Positions 1 to 7,835 of a DNA stretch of 64,000 nt are shown here, one piece after another. The position numbers and the translations under genes were made by a program. Position 1 is the first letter of the stretch. Every line of letters starts with the position of its first letter. Under the pieces are notes generated by a model, which saw only the letters and a program-made list of their open reading frames with translations, had not been told where the DNA came from and did not search any database. This DNA is from Rhodobacterales bacterium HKCCE2091 (lineage in GTDB: Bacteria > Pseudomonadota > Alphaproteobacteria > Rhodobacterales > Rhodobacteraceae): the NCBI GenBank assembly GCA_015689685.1, contig WVSL01000002.1, positions 310,001 to 374,000 of the forward strand, in the 5' to 3' direction.

Positions 1-2295
1 CCAGGCATCAAGGATCGGTCGTTCTACCGCAACGCCGAGGGGCTGGCCGAGGACGTGAAATACTACGGCGAATGGATGCGCGAGAAGGCCTGGGAGCGCA
101 TCGGGCATCTCTACCCGCAGGTGGACCTGCCGAAGGCGTACGGCGGAGGCAAGGGCACTGTCATCGCCTGGTTCTGGGCACGAACAGTGCCGAGCCCGGA
201 CCCCGCGTTTTCAGATGTGCAAGTCCCGTTGGTTTCGAGTTTCCTGCTTAGTTCAAAAAAAGGAAAAGAGGTATGGCTCGAACCGATCATTGATCGCCAA
301 GCCAAGACTATTGAGTACCGCATACGAAAAGGTGGAACCAAAGCCGAGTTGGCCACTGCGGCCGCAGGAACAACTGCCGGTAAACGGCAGGCGTTCCGTT
401 GCATCATGTCGGATGCAGCCTTGCCATACGATCACATTCGCAAGGCAGGAAAATCGGGCAAGATGGGGCAGACACTGATCGCTATTGCTGCCGAAGGGAA
501 AAAGGGGCGAGTTTATGTTGAGCCTACGGCTGAACACTTCGCCATCTCTCGTTCCACGGAGCCTGATTGGAAGCCGGACACGCCGCTTCCGGACAATCCC
601 CGAGATTTTAAGACTCCGAACTATGGGCTAATCACCTTCGGCGACCTTTTCACAGACCGCCAGTTGGTTGCGCTCAACGCCTTTAGTGACTTGGTGGCAG
701 AGGCTCGGACACAGATTGAAAAGGACGCACAATCGGCAGGCATCGCAGGCGACGGGAAAGTACTCAGAGACAACGGGCGAGGTGCGCGCGCGTATGCTGA
801 AGCCGTTAGCATTTACCTTGCTTTCGCCGCCGACCGTGCGGCTGACGCTTGGAGCGCGCAAGTCGGCTGGCGAAACTCAGTAGAAGCGTCTCGAAGTACT
901 TTCGCGCGCCAAGCGCTCCCGATGCTCTGGGACTTTGTGGAACTTAACCCGTTCAGCAGCAGCAACGGGAATTGGACCGATGCCTCAATTGAATGGGTCC
1001 ATAAGTCCCTTGGAGCATTTTCGCCTTCCAGTGATGGTAGTGTCGTTCAAGGTGATGCACAGACAGTTGAGTATCCTGGGCTTGCGGTCGTTTCGACAGA
1101 CCCGCCATATTACGACAACATCGGATATGCCGAGCTTTCGGACTACTTTTTTGTCTGGCTGAGACGTCACGCCCGAGAAGTCTACCCGGATCTGACGGCT
1201 ACTCTGTCGGTACCCAAGGCTGAAGAGCTTGTGGCAACGCCATACAGGCACGGCGGGAAAGATGCGGCCGAAACGTTCTTCCTTTCGGGAATGAAAGACG
1301 CAGTGTCCAACATGGCTCGGCAGAGTGATCCAAAGTATCCTACGGCGATTTACTATGCCTTTAAGCAGAGTGAAGTCGACGACGAAGGTGTGATTTCAAC
1401 GGGTTGGGCAACCTTCATACAAGCGGTTATCGATTCCGGATATGAAATCAATGCCACTTGGCCTATGCGAACCGAAAAACCCGGCAGGATGATTTCCATT
1501 GGAAACAACGCTCTGGCCAACTCAGTGGTCTTGTCGTGCCGGGTGAAGACGCCTGCCGCCGAAACCATCACCCGCGCGGAGTTCATCCGCGCGCTGAAAC
1601 GCGAACTGCCCCCGGCCATCGCCGAGCTTCAGGCCGCGAACATCGCCCCGGCCGACATGCCGCAATCGGCCATCGGCCCCGGCATGGGCGTCTTCTCGCG
1701 CTGCAAGGCGGTGCTCGAGGCCGACGACAGCGCGATGACGGTCAAGACCGCGCTGCAGCTGATCAATGCCGAGCTCGACGAATATCTTGGCGGCATCCAG
1801 GGCGAGTTCGACGCCGACACCCGCTTCGCCATCACATGGTTCGAACAGAACGGCATGGGCAAGGGCGACTATGGTGTGGCCGACAACCTCGCCCGCGCCC
1901 GCGGCATCTCGGTCGACAGCGCCAAGCACGCCGGGATCGTCGAAAGTGCTGCCGGCAAGGTGCGGCTGTTGAAGCGCGACGAGCTCGACCCCGACTGGGC
2001 GCCCGAGGAAGACGGGCATCTGACCGTCTGGGAATGCCTGCAGCACCTCGTGCGCCTGCACGAGAAGGAGGGCCTGTCGCACGACACCGCGGCGCTGCTG
2101 AAACGCTTCGGGCCCCAGGCCGAGGCGGTGAAGGATCTGGCCTATTGCCTCTACGACATCGCCGCCAACAAGCGGCGCGAGGCGTCCGAGGCCACGGTCT
2201 ACAACGCCCTGATCGCCGACTGGTCGGAGCTGAGCCAGATGGCCGCCACGGTTTCGCTTGAAGGGCGGAACCGGCAAGCACGATTTGAACTGTAA
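1..2295 (+). CDS. DNA adenine methylase, COG1743/DUF1156 family (5' end outside window)
   Basis: The frame is open from base 1, so the N-terminus lies to the left; a GTG at 55 is internal. The methyltransferase catalytic motif D-P-P-Y followed by YDNIGY is encoded at 1099-1122, typical of N6-adenine methylases, which transfer a methyl group from SAM to adenine in DNA. The family (COG1743) is described as containing a Zn-ribbon; at the two places where I expect its cysteine pairs (about 178-210 and 400-414) this copy has serine or phenylalanine instead of most cysteines. The stop lies 11 bases before the HEPN-DUF499 ATPase gene, a known partner, so the two form an operon. Bases about 180-1530 are visibly more AT-rich than both ends, which suggests a mosaic allele. 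Family assignment is firm; a modification role in phage defence is inferred. Confidence 0.85.
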   Translation, partial: PGIKDRSFYRNAEGLAEDVKYYGEWMREKAWERIGHLYPQVDLPKAYGGGKGTVIAWFWARTVPSPDPAFSDVQVPLVSSFLLSSKKGKEVWLEPIIDRQAKTIEYRIRKGGTKAELATAAAGTTAGKRQAFRCIMSDAALPYDHIRKAGKSGKMGQTLIAIAAEGKKGRVYVEPTAEHFAISRSTEPDWKPDTPLPDNPRDFKTPNYGLITFGDLFTDRQLVALNAFSDLVAEARTQIEKDAQSAGIAGDGKVLRDNGRGARAYAEAVSIYLAFAADRAADAWSAQVGWRNSVEASRSTFARQALPMLWDFVELNPFSSSNGNWTDASIEWVHKSLGAFSPSSDGSVVQGDAQTVEYPGLAVVSTDPPYYDNIGYAELSDYFFVWLRRHAREVYPDLTATLSVPKAEELVATPYRHGGKDAAETFFLSGMKDAVSNMARQSDPKYPTAIYYAFKQSEVDDEGVISTGWATFIQAVIDSGYEINATWPMRTEKPGRMISIGNNALANSVVLSCRVKTPAAETITRAEFIRALKRELPPAIAELQAANIAPADMPQSAIGPGMGVFSRCKAVLEADDSAMTVKTALQLINAELDEYLGGIQGEFDADTRFAITWFEQNGMGKGDYGVADNLARARGISVDSAKHAGIVESAAGKVRLLKRDELDPDWAPEEDGHLTVWECLQHLVRLHEKEGLSHDTAALLKRFGPQAEAVKDLAYCLYDIAANKRREASEATVYNALIADWSELSQMAATVSLEGRNRQARFEL

Positions 2296-2306
2296 GGGTT
2301 TCCGAG

Positions 2307-5300
2307 ATGGCCAAGTCTACCCGTCAGCATGTGTTCGAGGGCATGGAGCTTCTGCCCGAGGCGTTGATCCCCTTCGTCGAGAAGCGGTTGGAAAGCTCGC
2401 TGCAGGGCCATTGGCAGGTGCAGGTGGTCGAGCGCGTTCGCGGCTTGCGGCCCAACGGCAAAGGCCAGGTAAACTGGGACCAGCAGGGGTTGCTGCAGGC
2501 CATGATGGCCTTCTGGAAAGAGGCCTTCGCAATGGTGCTGGGGCATCCGGAGCGGTCCTACGTGTCCGAACTGCTCGACGTGAGAAACAAGCTCTCGCAC
2601 AACGAGGCCTTCACCTATGACGACGCCGAGCGCGCGCTCGACACGATGCGGCGGCTGCTGGAGTCGGTCAGTGCAAGCGAGGCCGCCGAGAAAATCAGCG
2701 CGTCTCGCGACACAATCCTGCGCACGAAATACGCCGAGATGGCGCGCAACGAGGAGCGGCGAAAGACAACGCGGCTGGATATTTCGGTCGACACCGTTGG
2801 TGGGCTCTTGCCTTGGCGCGAAGTCGTGGAACCGCACCAGGACGTGGCCACCGGTGAGTTCCAGCAGGCCGAGTTCGCGGCCGACCTCGCCAAGGTGCAC
2901 AACGGCAGCGCGCCGTCGGAATACCGCAACCCGCGCGAGTTCTTCGCCCGGACCTACCTGACCGAGGGTCTGAGCACGCTGCTGGTCGGCGCGGCGAAAC
3001 GGCTGAGTGGCGGCGGCGGCGATCCGGTCGTCGAGTTGCAAACGAACTTCGGCGGCGGCAAGACCCACTCGATGCTGGCGCTTTACCACATGGTGGGTGG
3101 CACGCCGGTGGAGGACCTCCCCGGACTCGACCAGCTGATGTCGCGGAACGGGCTGGCGGTGCCGGCGAAGGTCAACCGGGCGGTGCTGGTCGGCACGTCG
3201 CGCGGGCCGCAAGACGTGATCTCGTTGGAAAGCGGTCGGAAGATCCGGACGACGTGGGGCGAACTGGCATGGCAGCTGGGCGGCGCCGAGGCGTTCGAAA
3301 TGCTGGCCGAGAACGACGAGCGCGGGATCGCGCCCGGGTCGAACCTCCTGGAAGCGCTGTTCAAGAAGTATTCGCCCGCGCTGATACTGATCGACGAATG
3401 GGTCGCATACCTCCGCCAGATCTACAAGGTCGAGGGTCTGCCGTCCGGATCGTTCGACGCGAACCTGTCCTTCGTGCAGTCGCTGACCGAGGCGGTGAAG
3501 GCCAGCCCCGGCGTACTGCTGGTGGCCTCGTTGCCCGCCTCACAGATCGAAGTCGGCGGCGAAGGCGGACAGGAAGCGCTTGCGCGTCTGAAGCAGACTT
3601 TCAGCCGCGTGGAGTCGTCGTGGCGCCCTGCCAGCCAGGAGGAAAGCTACGAGATCGTCCGTCGCCGCCTGTTCAAGGAAATCCCCGGCGACAAGTTCCA
3701 TCACCGCGACAACACGCTGAAGCAGTTCGCCAAGCTCTATCGGGAGAACGCGAATGATTTCCCGAACGGCTGTTCCGACGAGGACTACCGGCGCAAGCTG
3801 GAAAAGGCCTACCCCATTCATCCGGAGCTGTTCGACCAGCTCTACACCAGCTGGGGCTCGCTCGAGAAATTCCAGCGCACGCGCGGGGTGCTGCGCCTGA
3901 TGGCGCAGGTGATCCATGAACTCTGGATGGGCAATGACCCGTCGGTGATGATCATGCCGGGGAGCGTCGCGATCAATTCAGCGCGCGTCGAGCCGGAGCT
4001 GCTGCACTATCTCGACTCCAGCTGGCAATCGATCATCGCGGGAGACGTCGATGGTGTGACGTCGACGCCTTACAAGATCGACCAGTCGGCTCCCAACCTC
4101 AACCGCTACTCCGCGACACGCCGCGTCGCGCGCGCGGTCTTCATGGGAACAGCGCCAACGCACGGTCAGGAGAACAAGGGGCTCGACGACAAGCAGATCA
4201 ACCTTGGTGTCGTCCAGCCCGGCGAACGTCCGGCGATCTTTGGCGACGCCCTGCGCCGCCTCGCAAACCAAGCCAAGTTCATGCACAGTGACCTTGGCCG
4301 ATACTGGTACTCGATGTCGGCCAGCCTCAACAGACTGGCCGCCGACCGTGCCGCCCAGTTCGAGGAGGCGCTTGTCCTCCACGAGATCGACAAGGCGCTC
4401 AGCGGCTACATCAACGGCCTCGCAGATCGCGGTCACTTCGACACCGTTCAGGTCGCCCCTGGCAGCTCGGCCGATATCCCCGACGAGCCCGGTGGGGTGC
4501 GCGCGGTGGTTCTGGGCGTGGCACACCCTCACACCGGCCGGGAGGGATCAGAGGCCCTAGCGGAGGCCAAGGACGTCATGATGCAGCGCGGCAGTACGCC
4601 GCGCGTCTACCGGAACATGCTGGTCTTCCTCGCCGCCGAGCAACGCCAGCTGGACAATCTAAAAGCCGCCCAGCGTGCTGCTTTGGCATGGGCCGAGATT
4701 GTTCGAGAAACGAAACGGCTCAACCTGACCCAGAGCGACAGCGCGCTCGCGGAAGCGAAACTGAAAGAGGCAACCGAGACCCTGAAGACACGGATGAAAG
4801 AAGCCTGGTGCTATCTGATCTATCCGGTTCAGGAGAGCGCCCAATCTGATGTGGAGTGGATGTCGGCAAAGGTTCCCGCGCAGGACGGGCTGCTCGCTCG
4901 CGCCAGCAAGAAACTTGTGAGCGATCAAGGGATCTGGCCCGAGCTTGGCCCTGACAACCTGAACCGTCAGCTGGAGAAGTACATCTGGAACGGCAAGCCG
5001 CATCTGCATCTCAAGGATCTCTGGGAATATCTGAACCGGTACACCTACCTTCCGCGCGTCAAGAACAGGTCCGTTCTCTCGAAGGCGGTGCACGCTTCCG
5101 TCAGCGGGATGCTGCCTGGCCCCTTCGCCTATGCAGAGCGCTGGGACGAGGCCAAGGGGTCCTATGTCGGTCTCGCAATTTCAGGAGCCTCGAGCGCTCA
5201 GGTCGTGATCGACAGTGAATCAGTCATCATCAAGCCGGATGTGGCGGAGCAGTACCGACAGAAGCAAACCGCAACGGCACCAGCCGAGGGCCCGGCACCC

Positions 5301-5603
5301 GCCGTAACACATGGTCCGGAAACGACTGAGCAACCCGACTCTGGCACACCGGTAGCTACACCGATCGAGCAAAAGCCCACCCGTTTTCACGGGACGGTGA
5401 TGATCTCTCCCGAGAGACCGGCGCGCGATATCCACCAGATCGTCGAAGCGATCATCGAGCAGCTGACCACGCTGCCTGGTGCTGATGTCTCCATCAAGCT
5501 TGAGATCGACGCAGAGGTGTCTTCTGGCCTTGATCGCGCAAAGGTCAGAACGCTGGTCGAGAACGCGACGACGCTCGGGTTCATCGACAAGGCTGTCAAA
5601 TAG
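2307..5603 (+). CDS. Swt1-type HEPN / DUF499 ATPase (COG1483), defence-associated
   Basis: The protein has 1098 residues. Residues 1-125 form a helical domain ending in R93-N-K-L-S-H98, the Rx4-6H signature of HEPN ribonucleases, matching the Swt1-like HEPN group. The ATPase part has a Walker A loop FGGGKTHS at 248-255 and a Walker B strand ALILIDEW at 358-365 (D363, E364). The C-terminal part (about 960-1098) is less conserved, with a Pro/Thr-rich linker before a last small domain. COG1483 ATPases are known to be encoded beside COG1743 methylases in predicted restriction-like systems, as here. The likely role is an NTP-driven sensor or motor whose HEPN domain could cleave RNA in infected cells; this is inference. 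The start ATG at 2307 follows the methylase stop closely. Confidence 0.85.
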   Translation: MAKSTRQHVFEGMELLPEALIPFVEKRLESSLQGHWQVQVVERVRGLRPNGKGQVNWDQQGLLQAMMAFWKEAFAMVLGHPERSYVSELLDVRNKLSHNEAFTYDDAERALDTMRRLLESVSASEAAEKISASRDTILRTKYAEMARNEERRKTTRLDISVDTVGGLLPWREVVEPHQDVATGEFQQAEFAADLAKVHNGSAPSEYRNPREFFARTYLTEGLSTLLVGAAKRLSGGGGDPVVELQTNFGGGKTHSMLALYHMVGGTPVEDLPGLDQLMSRNGLAVPAKVNRAVLVGTSRGPQDVISLESGRKIRTTWGELAWQLGGAEAFEMLAENDERGIAPGSNLLEALFKKYSPALILIDEWVAYLRQIYKVEGLPSGSFDANLSFVQSLTEAVKASPGVLLVASLPASQIEVGGEGGQEALARLKQTFSRVESSWRPASQEESYEIVRRRLFKEIPGDKFHHRDNTLKQFAKLYRENANDFPNGCSDEDYRRKLEKAYPIHPELFDQLYTSWGSLEKFQRTRGVLRLMAQVIHELWMGNDPSVMIMPGSVAINSARVEPELLHYLDSSWQSIIAGDVDGVTSTPYKIDQSAPNLNRYSATRRVARAVFMGTAPTHGQENKGLDDKQINLGVVQPGERPAIFGDALRRLANQAKFMHSDLGRYWYSMSASLNRLAADRAAQFEEALVLHEIDKALSGYINGLADRGHFDTVQVAPGSSADIPDEPGGVRAVVLGVAHPHTGREGSEALAEAKDVMMQRGSTPRVYRNMLVFLAAEQRQLDNLKAAQRAALAWAEIVRETKRLNLTQSDSALAEAKLKEATETLKTRMKEAWCYLIYPVQESAQSDVEWMSAKVPAQDGLLARASKKLVSDQGIWPELGPDNLNRQLEKYIWNGKPHLHLKDLWEYLNRYTYLPRVKNRSVLSKAVHASVSGMLPGPFAYAERWDEAKGSYVGLAISGASSAQVVIDSESVIIKPDVAEQYRQKQTATAPAEGPAPAVTHGPETTEQPDSGTPVATPIEQKPTRFHGTVMISPERPARDIHQIVEAIIEQLTTLPGADVSIKLEIDAEVSSGLDRAKVRTLVENATTLGFIDKAVK

Positions 5604-5619
5604 GCTTGGCGGGGCTCGT

Positions 5620-6360
5620 ATGTGCTTGCGACTGACATACGCGGAGGCACTGCTGTGGAAGAAGAACGCGGCAAAGATCGTTGCCGATGCGAAGGCGAAG
5701 TCTGCGACCATTCCATGCGACCCTCTTTTTGCCGCGACGCCTCGACTTTCTTCGCTTGTTTCTGAAATCGACGGAATCAAGAAGCGTCACGGCTTACTGA
5801 TTGAGCGCGCGCTCATTTATGCAATCAATAAGCTGCCGCATTGGCAGGCCATGAAGGAACAGATCCCAGTCGTAGGAGGCAAGGCCCATCTCGACTGCCT
5901 TGCACTCAATACCAACTCCGGCAAGCTTTTCGTTTTTGAGTGCAAACGTGGTCATGGATCATTCGATGGCGACAAAATCAGCGCAATTGACCAACGACTG
6001 GGCAGAATAAAAGTCTCGATTGGCGCACATGCAAGGTCCAAAGGTTGGGCTCCCGTTTCTACAGAGATATTCATTCTCAGTTTCTATGGGGCCAAGTGGA
6101 ATTCCGCCTATCCAATTTACGACAAGAACACCATATCTAGTTTATTCGAACCTTGCATTGGTAGGTTTACACTGGAGTTCATGGATCATTTGGAGACTAT
6201 GGTGGCGAGTGCGTACGGCACTGAACTGCGTGACGCAGTCGATGTTGACCGAGGGCAAACCATCTTTGACATGCTGGATGAGCAGCTGGAATCCCGTGGA
6301 CCGGATGTGTTGTTCACCAAAGACGGAGCCGATTTCGTGGCGGCGCAGGATCAAGACTAA
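5620..6360 (+). CDS. PD-(D/E)XK nuclease-like protein, third gene of the methylase/ATPase operon
   Basis: This 246-residue protein has a pattern fitting the PD-(D/E)XK nuclease fold: E62 in an early helix, D92 in a strand (HLDCLAL), E107-C-K109 in the next strand (LFVFECKRG), and Q125 in the following helix. The spacing D-x14-E-x-K is normal for this superfamily, whose members cut DNA with bound magnesium. I chose the ATG at 5620, 16 bases after the ATPase stop, because upstream codons of the same frame overlap the ATPase gene. The gene is AT-richer than the core genome. Its place directly after a methylase and a HEPN ATPase suggests it is the DNA-cutting arm of the same system, but no close family was recognised. 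Confidence 0.65.
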   Translation: MCLRLTYAEALLWKKNAAKIVADAKAKSATIPCDPLFAATPRLSSLVSEIDGIKKRHGLLIERALIYAINKLPHWQAMKEQIPVVGGKAHLDCLALNTNSGKLFVFECKRGHGSFDGDKISAIDQRLGRIKVSIGAHARSKGWAPVSTEIFILSFYGAKWNSAYPIYDKNTISSLFEPCIGRFTLEFMDHLETMVASAYGTELRDAVDVDRGQTIFDMLDEQLESRGPDVLFTKDGADFVAAQDQD

Positions 6361-6377
6361 GGCGCGCCCTGCGTGGA

Positions 6378-6611
6378 TCATGGGTCATGGCAAACCCGAG
6401 CCTGCTCCCGCATCACGGCATAGTCGCTCAGCATCTCAGCGATGACCGAACCTCCCGGCAGGAGGGCCAGCTCCTCCGCCGCCTGCACCTTGAACTCCCG
6501 GCTGTACTCGACGACGGGCGGACACGCACCGAGGCCAGCGAAGTCAGAAGCGCCCGTCGCGCAACCGCTCAGCCAGATCGTCGCTAGAACGAGGGCGACG
6601 CGCCGCCGCAT
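6378..6611 (-). CDS. o-spanin-like outer-membrane lipoprotein (Rz1-type)
   Basis: The protein has 77 residues. It begins with a basic n-region and hydrophobic core ending in the lipobox L-S-G-C, so it should be exported and lipid-anchored. The ATG at 6611 lies inside the 3' end of the upstream gene in another frame (overlap 6544-6611), the arrangement typical of Rz/Rz1 spanin pairs that fuse inner and outer membranes at the last step of phage lysis. It is the last gene of the prophage remnant and its stop is only 17 bases from the convergent nuclease gene stop. The assignment rests on lipobox, size, overlap and endolysin neighbourhood rather than on sequence similarity I can verify. Confidence 0.6.
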   Translation of the reverse strand: MRRRVALVLATIWLSGCATGASDFAGLGACPPVVEYSREFKVQAAEELALLPGGSVIAEMLSDYAVMREQARVCHDP

Positions 6612-6801
6612 CGAGCATCCGTCGTTGTACGTCATGGACTTTCTCCATGGTCTCGAGCCGTTCGGCCAGACGCCCGGCACGCTCGCCGGAGTGGCGCAGG
6701 GCCAGCAGGAACAGAAGGATCGCGAGGGCAGTAAGGCCGTAGCGGACGGCCGTGCGCGCCCATGCCGATCCGGCGATCCCGCCGAGCAGGACGGCAATCA
6801 T
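6544..6801 (-). CDS. i-spanin-like small membrane protein (Rz-type)
   Basis: This 85-residue protein has one N-terminal transmembrane segment (about residues 18-37) followed by a charged helix rich in Glu and Arg, likely a coiled coil. The start overlaps the endolysin stop by four bases (ATGA) and its 3' part is overlapped by the lipoprotein gene. Topology and position match an inner-membrane spanin subunit, although it is shorter than lambda Rz. It could instead be a small holin-associated protein. Confidence 0.55.
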   Translation of the reverse strand: MIAVLLGGIAGSAWARTAVRYGLTALAILLFLLALRHSGERAGRLAERLETMEKVHDVQRRMLDAAARRPRSSDDLAERLRDGRF

Positions 6802-7472
6802 CGCCGTCCCCGGCGCCAGTCATCCAGTCTCGCGTAGATCGTGACCGCGATGCAGCCGAGCGCGACGGCGATGAACACCCAGCGCAGCGTGTCGAGGTAT
6901 GGAACGAGCGGCAGGATGGCGGTCTGCGTCTCGGCCAGCACCTGCTGCGCCACCTCCACGCCGGCCGCGCCCAGCGTCGCGACGCCAGCCGCACCACCGG
7001 CCCTCATGGTCCGGCTCTCAGCCAGAACCTCCCGAGCAGGCGGTGTCTCTGCCGCAAAGGGCACCGACCGCACGGGGAAGCGCTCGCCCCACTGCCGTGC
7101 AGGGCCGAGATCGACATGCATGAAACCCGAGCGCGGGTAGAAGCCGAAACCTTGGAACCCGACTTCTCGTGCCGCGGCTTCGAACGCCACCGGATCGTGG
7201 TTTGACATGGCAATGTCGAAAGCAGCGCCCTCCATGTGCTTGGAGCGGGTCGCGCCGCCGACGGCGCGGTTATGCTCGGGGCTGCGATAGGCGGAGCGGA
7301 CGATCAGGGGCTTGCCCAGCCGATCGCGCAGCGCCTGCAGCTTGTCGAGAGCGGGCTCGTTGACCAGCAGCTTGCCTGTCCCCCGGCAGGCGATTTCGGC
7401 CGGACTGAAGCTCGGCCAGCGCCAGGCACTCTCGGGCACGTCGCGCCAGTGATCGTAGAAGGTCGTGGTCAT
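6798..7472 (-). CDS. Phage endolysin, peptidase M15 family, membrane-anchored
   Basis: This 224-residue protein has an N-terminal M15 peptidase domain with expected zinc ligands H79 and D86 (SKHMEGAAFDI) and H119 (MHVDLG). Enzymes of this group cut peptide cross-links of peptidoglycan (D-Ala-D-Ala carboxypeptidase or endopeptidase type). A hydrophobic segment near residues 197-213 followed by a basic tail suggests a C-terminal membrane anchor. It sits in the lysis cassette between DUF6127 and the spanin-like genes. A ribosome site GGAGG lies just upstream of the ATG, directly after a hairpin terminator, so it may be translated from its own transcript as well as by read-through. Confidence 0.8.
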   Translation of the reverse strand: MTTTFYDHWRDVPESAWRWPSFSPAEIACRGTGKLLVNEPALDKLQALRDRLGKPLIVRSAYRSPEHNRAVGGATRSKHMEGAAFDIAMSNHDPVAFEAAAREVGFQGFGFYPRSGFMHVDLGPARQWGERFPVRSVPFAAETPPAREVLAESRTMRAGGAAGVATLGAAGVEVAQQVLAETQTAILPLVPYLDTLRWVFIAVALGCIAVTIYARLDDWRRGRR

Positions 7473-7494
7473 GGGGATCCTCCAGAAACGAAAA

Positions 7495-7513
7495 ACCCGC
7501 CTCGAGGGCGGGT
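7495..7513 (-). terminator. Hairpin with T-run between DUF6127 and endolysin genes
   Basis: On the minus strand a perfect 7-bp stem (ACCCGCC / GGCGGGT, 5-base loop) is followed by five T residues (complement of 7490s A-run). It is placed 20 bases before the endolysin start, so it may attenuate late transcription into the lysis genes. Confidence 0.6.
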
Positions 7514-7544
7514 CTGGTGGTGACGAAATCGCTGCTCGGTCGGG

Positions 7545-7835
7545 TCAGGGGCTTCCGCCGAAGATCTTCAGCTTCAGCGCGATGCCCGCGAGGAGCGCGA
7601 GCATGATGCCGGTGGTGATGAGATGGACGGCGGTCTGGACGGCGGTGCGGCGCACGAAGCGAATGCAGTCGAGAAGCGAGCGGAGATCGCGAATGTCGAG
7701 GGCGGCATCCTTGCCGTCGATCCCGGCATCGGCGAGCGCGCGCTTCGTGCCTTCTTCGGCGGCCTGGGACAGCAAGGCCCGGAACTCGGCCTCCGACATC
7801 CTCAGGTCGCCCTTGTCGGTTCGGGGCGGGGTCAT
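7545..7835 (-). CDS. DUF6127 family phage protein
   Basis: This 96-residue protein begins with a helical, acidic region containing MSEAEFRALL and ends with one hydrophobic segment (about residues 70-90). The pattern fits DUF6127 proteins, which lie between tail-fibre and lysis genes in Rhodobacterales prophages. The function is not established; a holin or holin-accessory role would fit the single membrane segment and the neighbouring endolysin but is a guess. The start overlaps the upstream stop by four bases. Confidence 0.65.
   Translation of the reverse strand: MTPPRTDKGDLRMSEAEFRALLSQAAEEGTKRALADAGIDGKDAALDIRDLRSLLDCIRFVRRTAVQTAVHLITTGIMLALLAGIALKLKIFGGSP

Noticed and set aside
1-6360. 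BREX or DISARM system
   Set aside because: No PglZ, BrxC or DrmA/B-like genes are present; the methylase and ATPase families differ.
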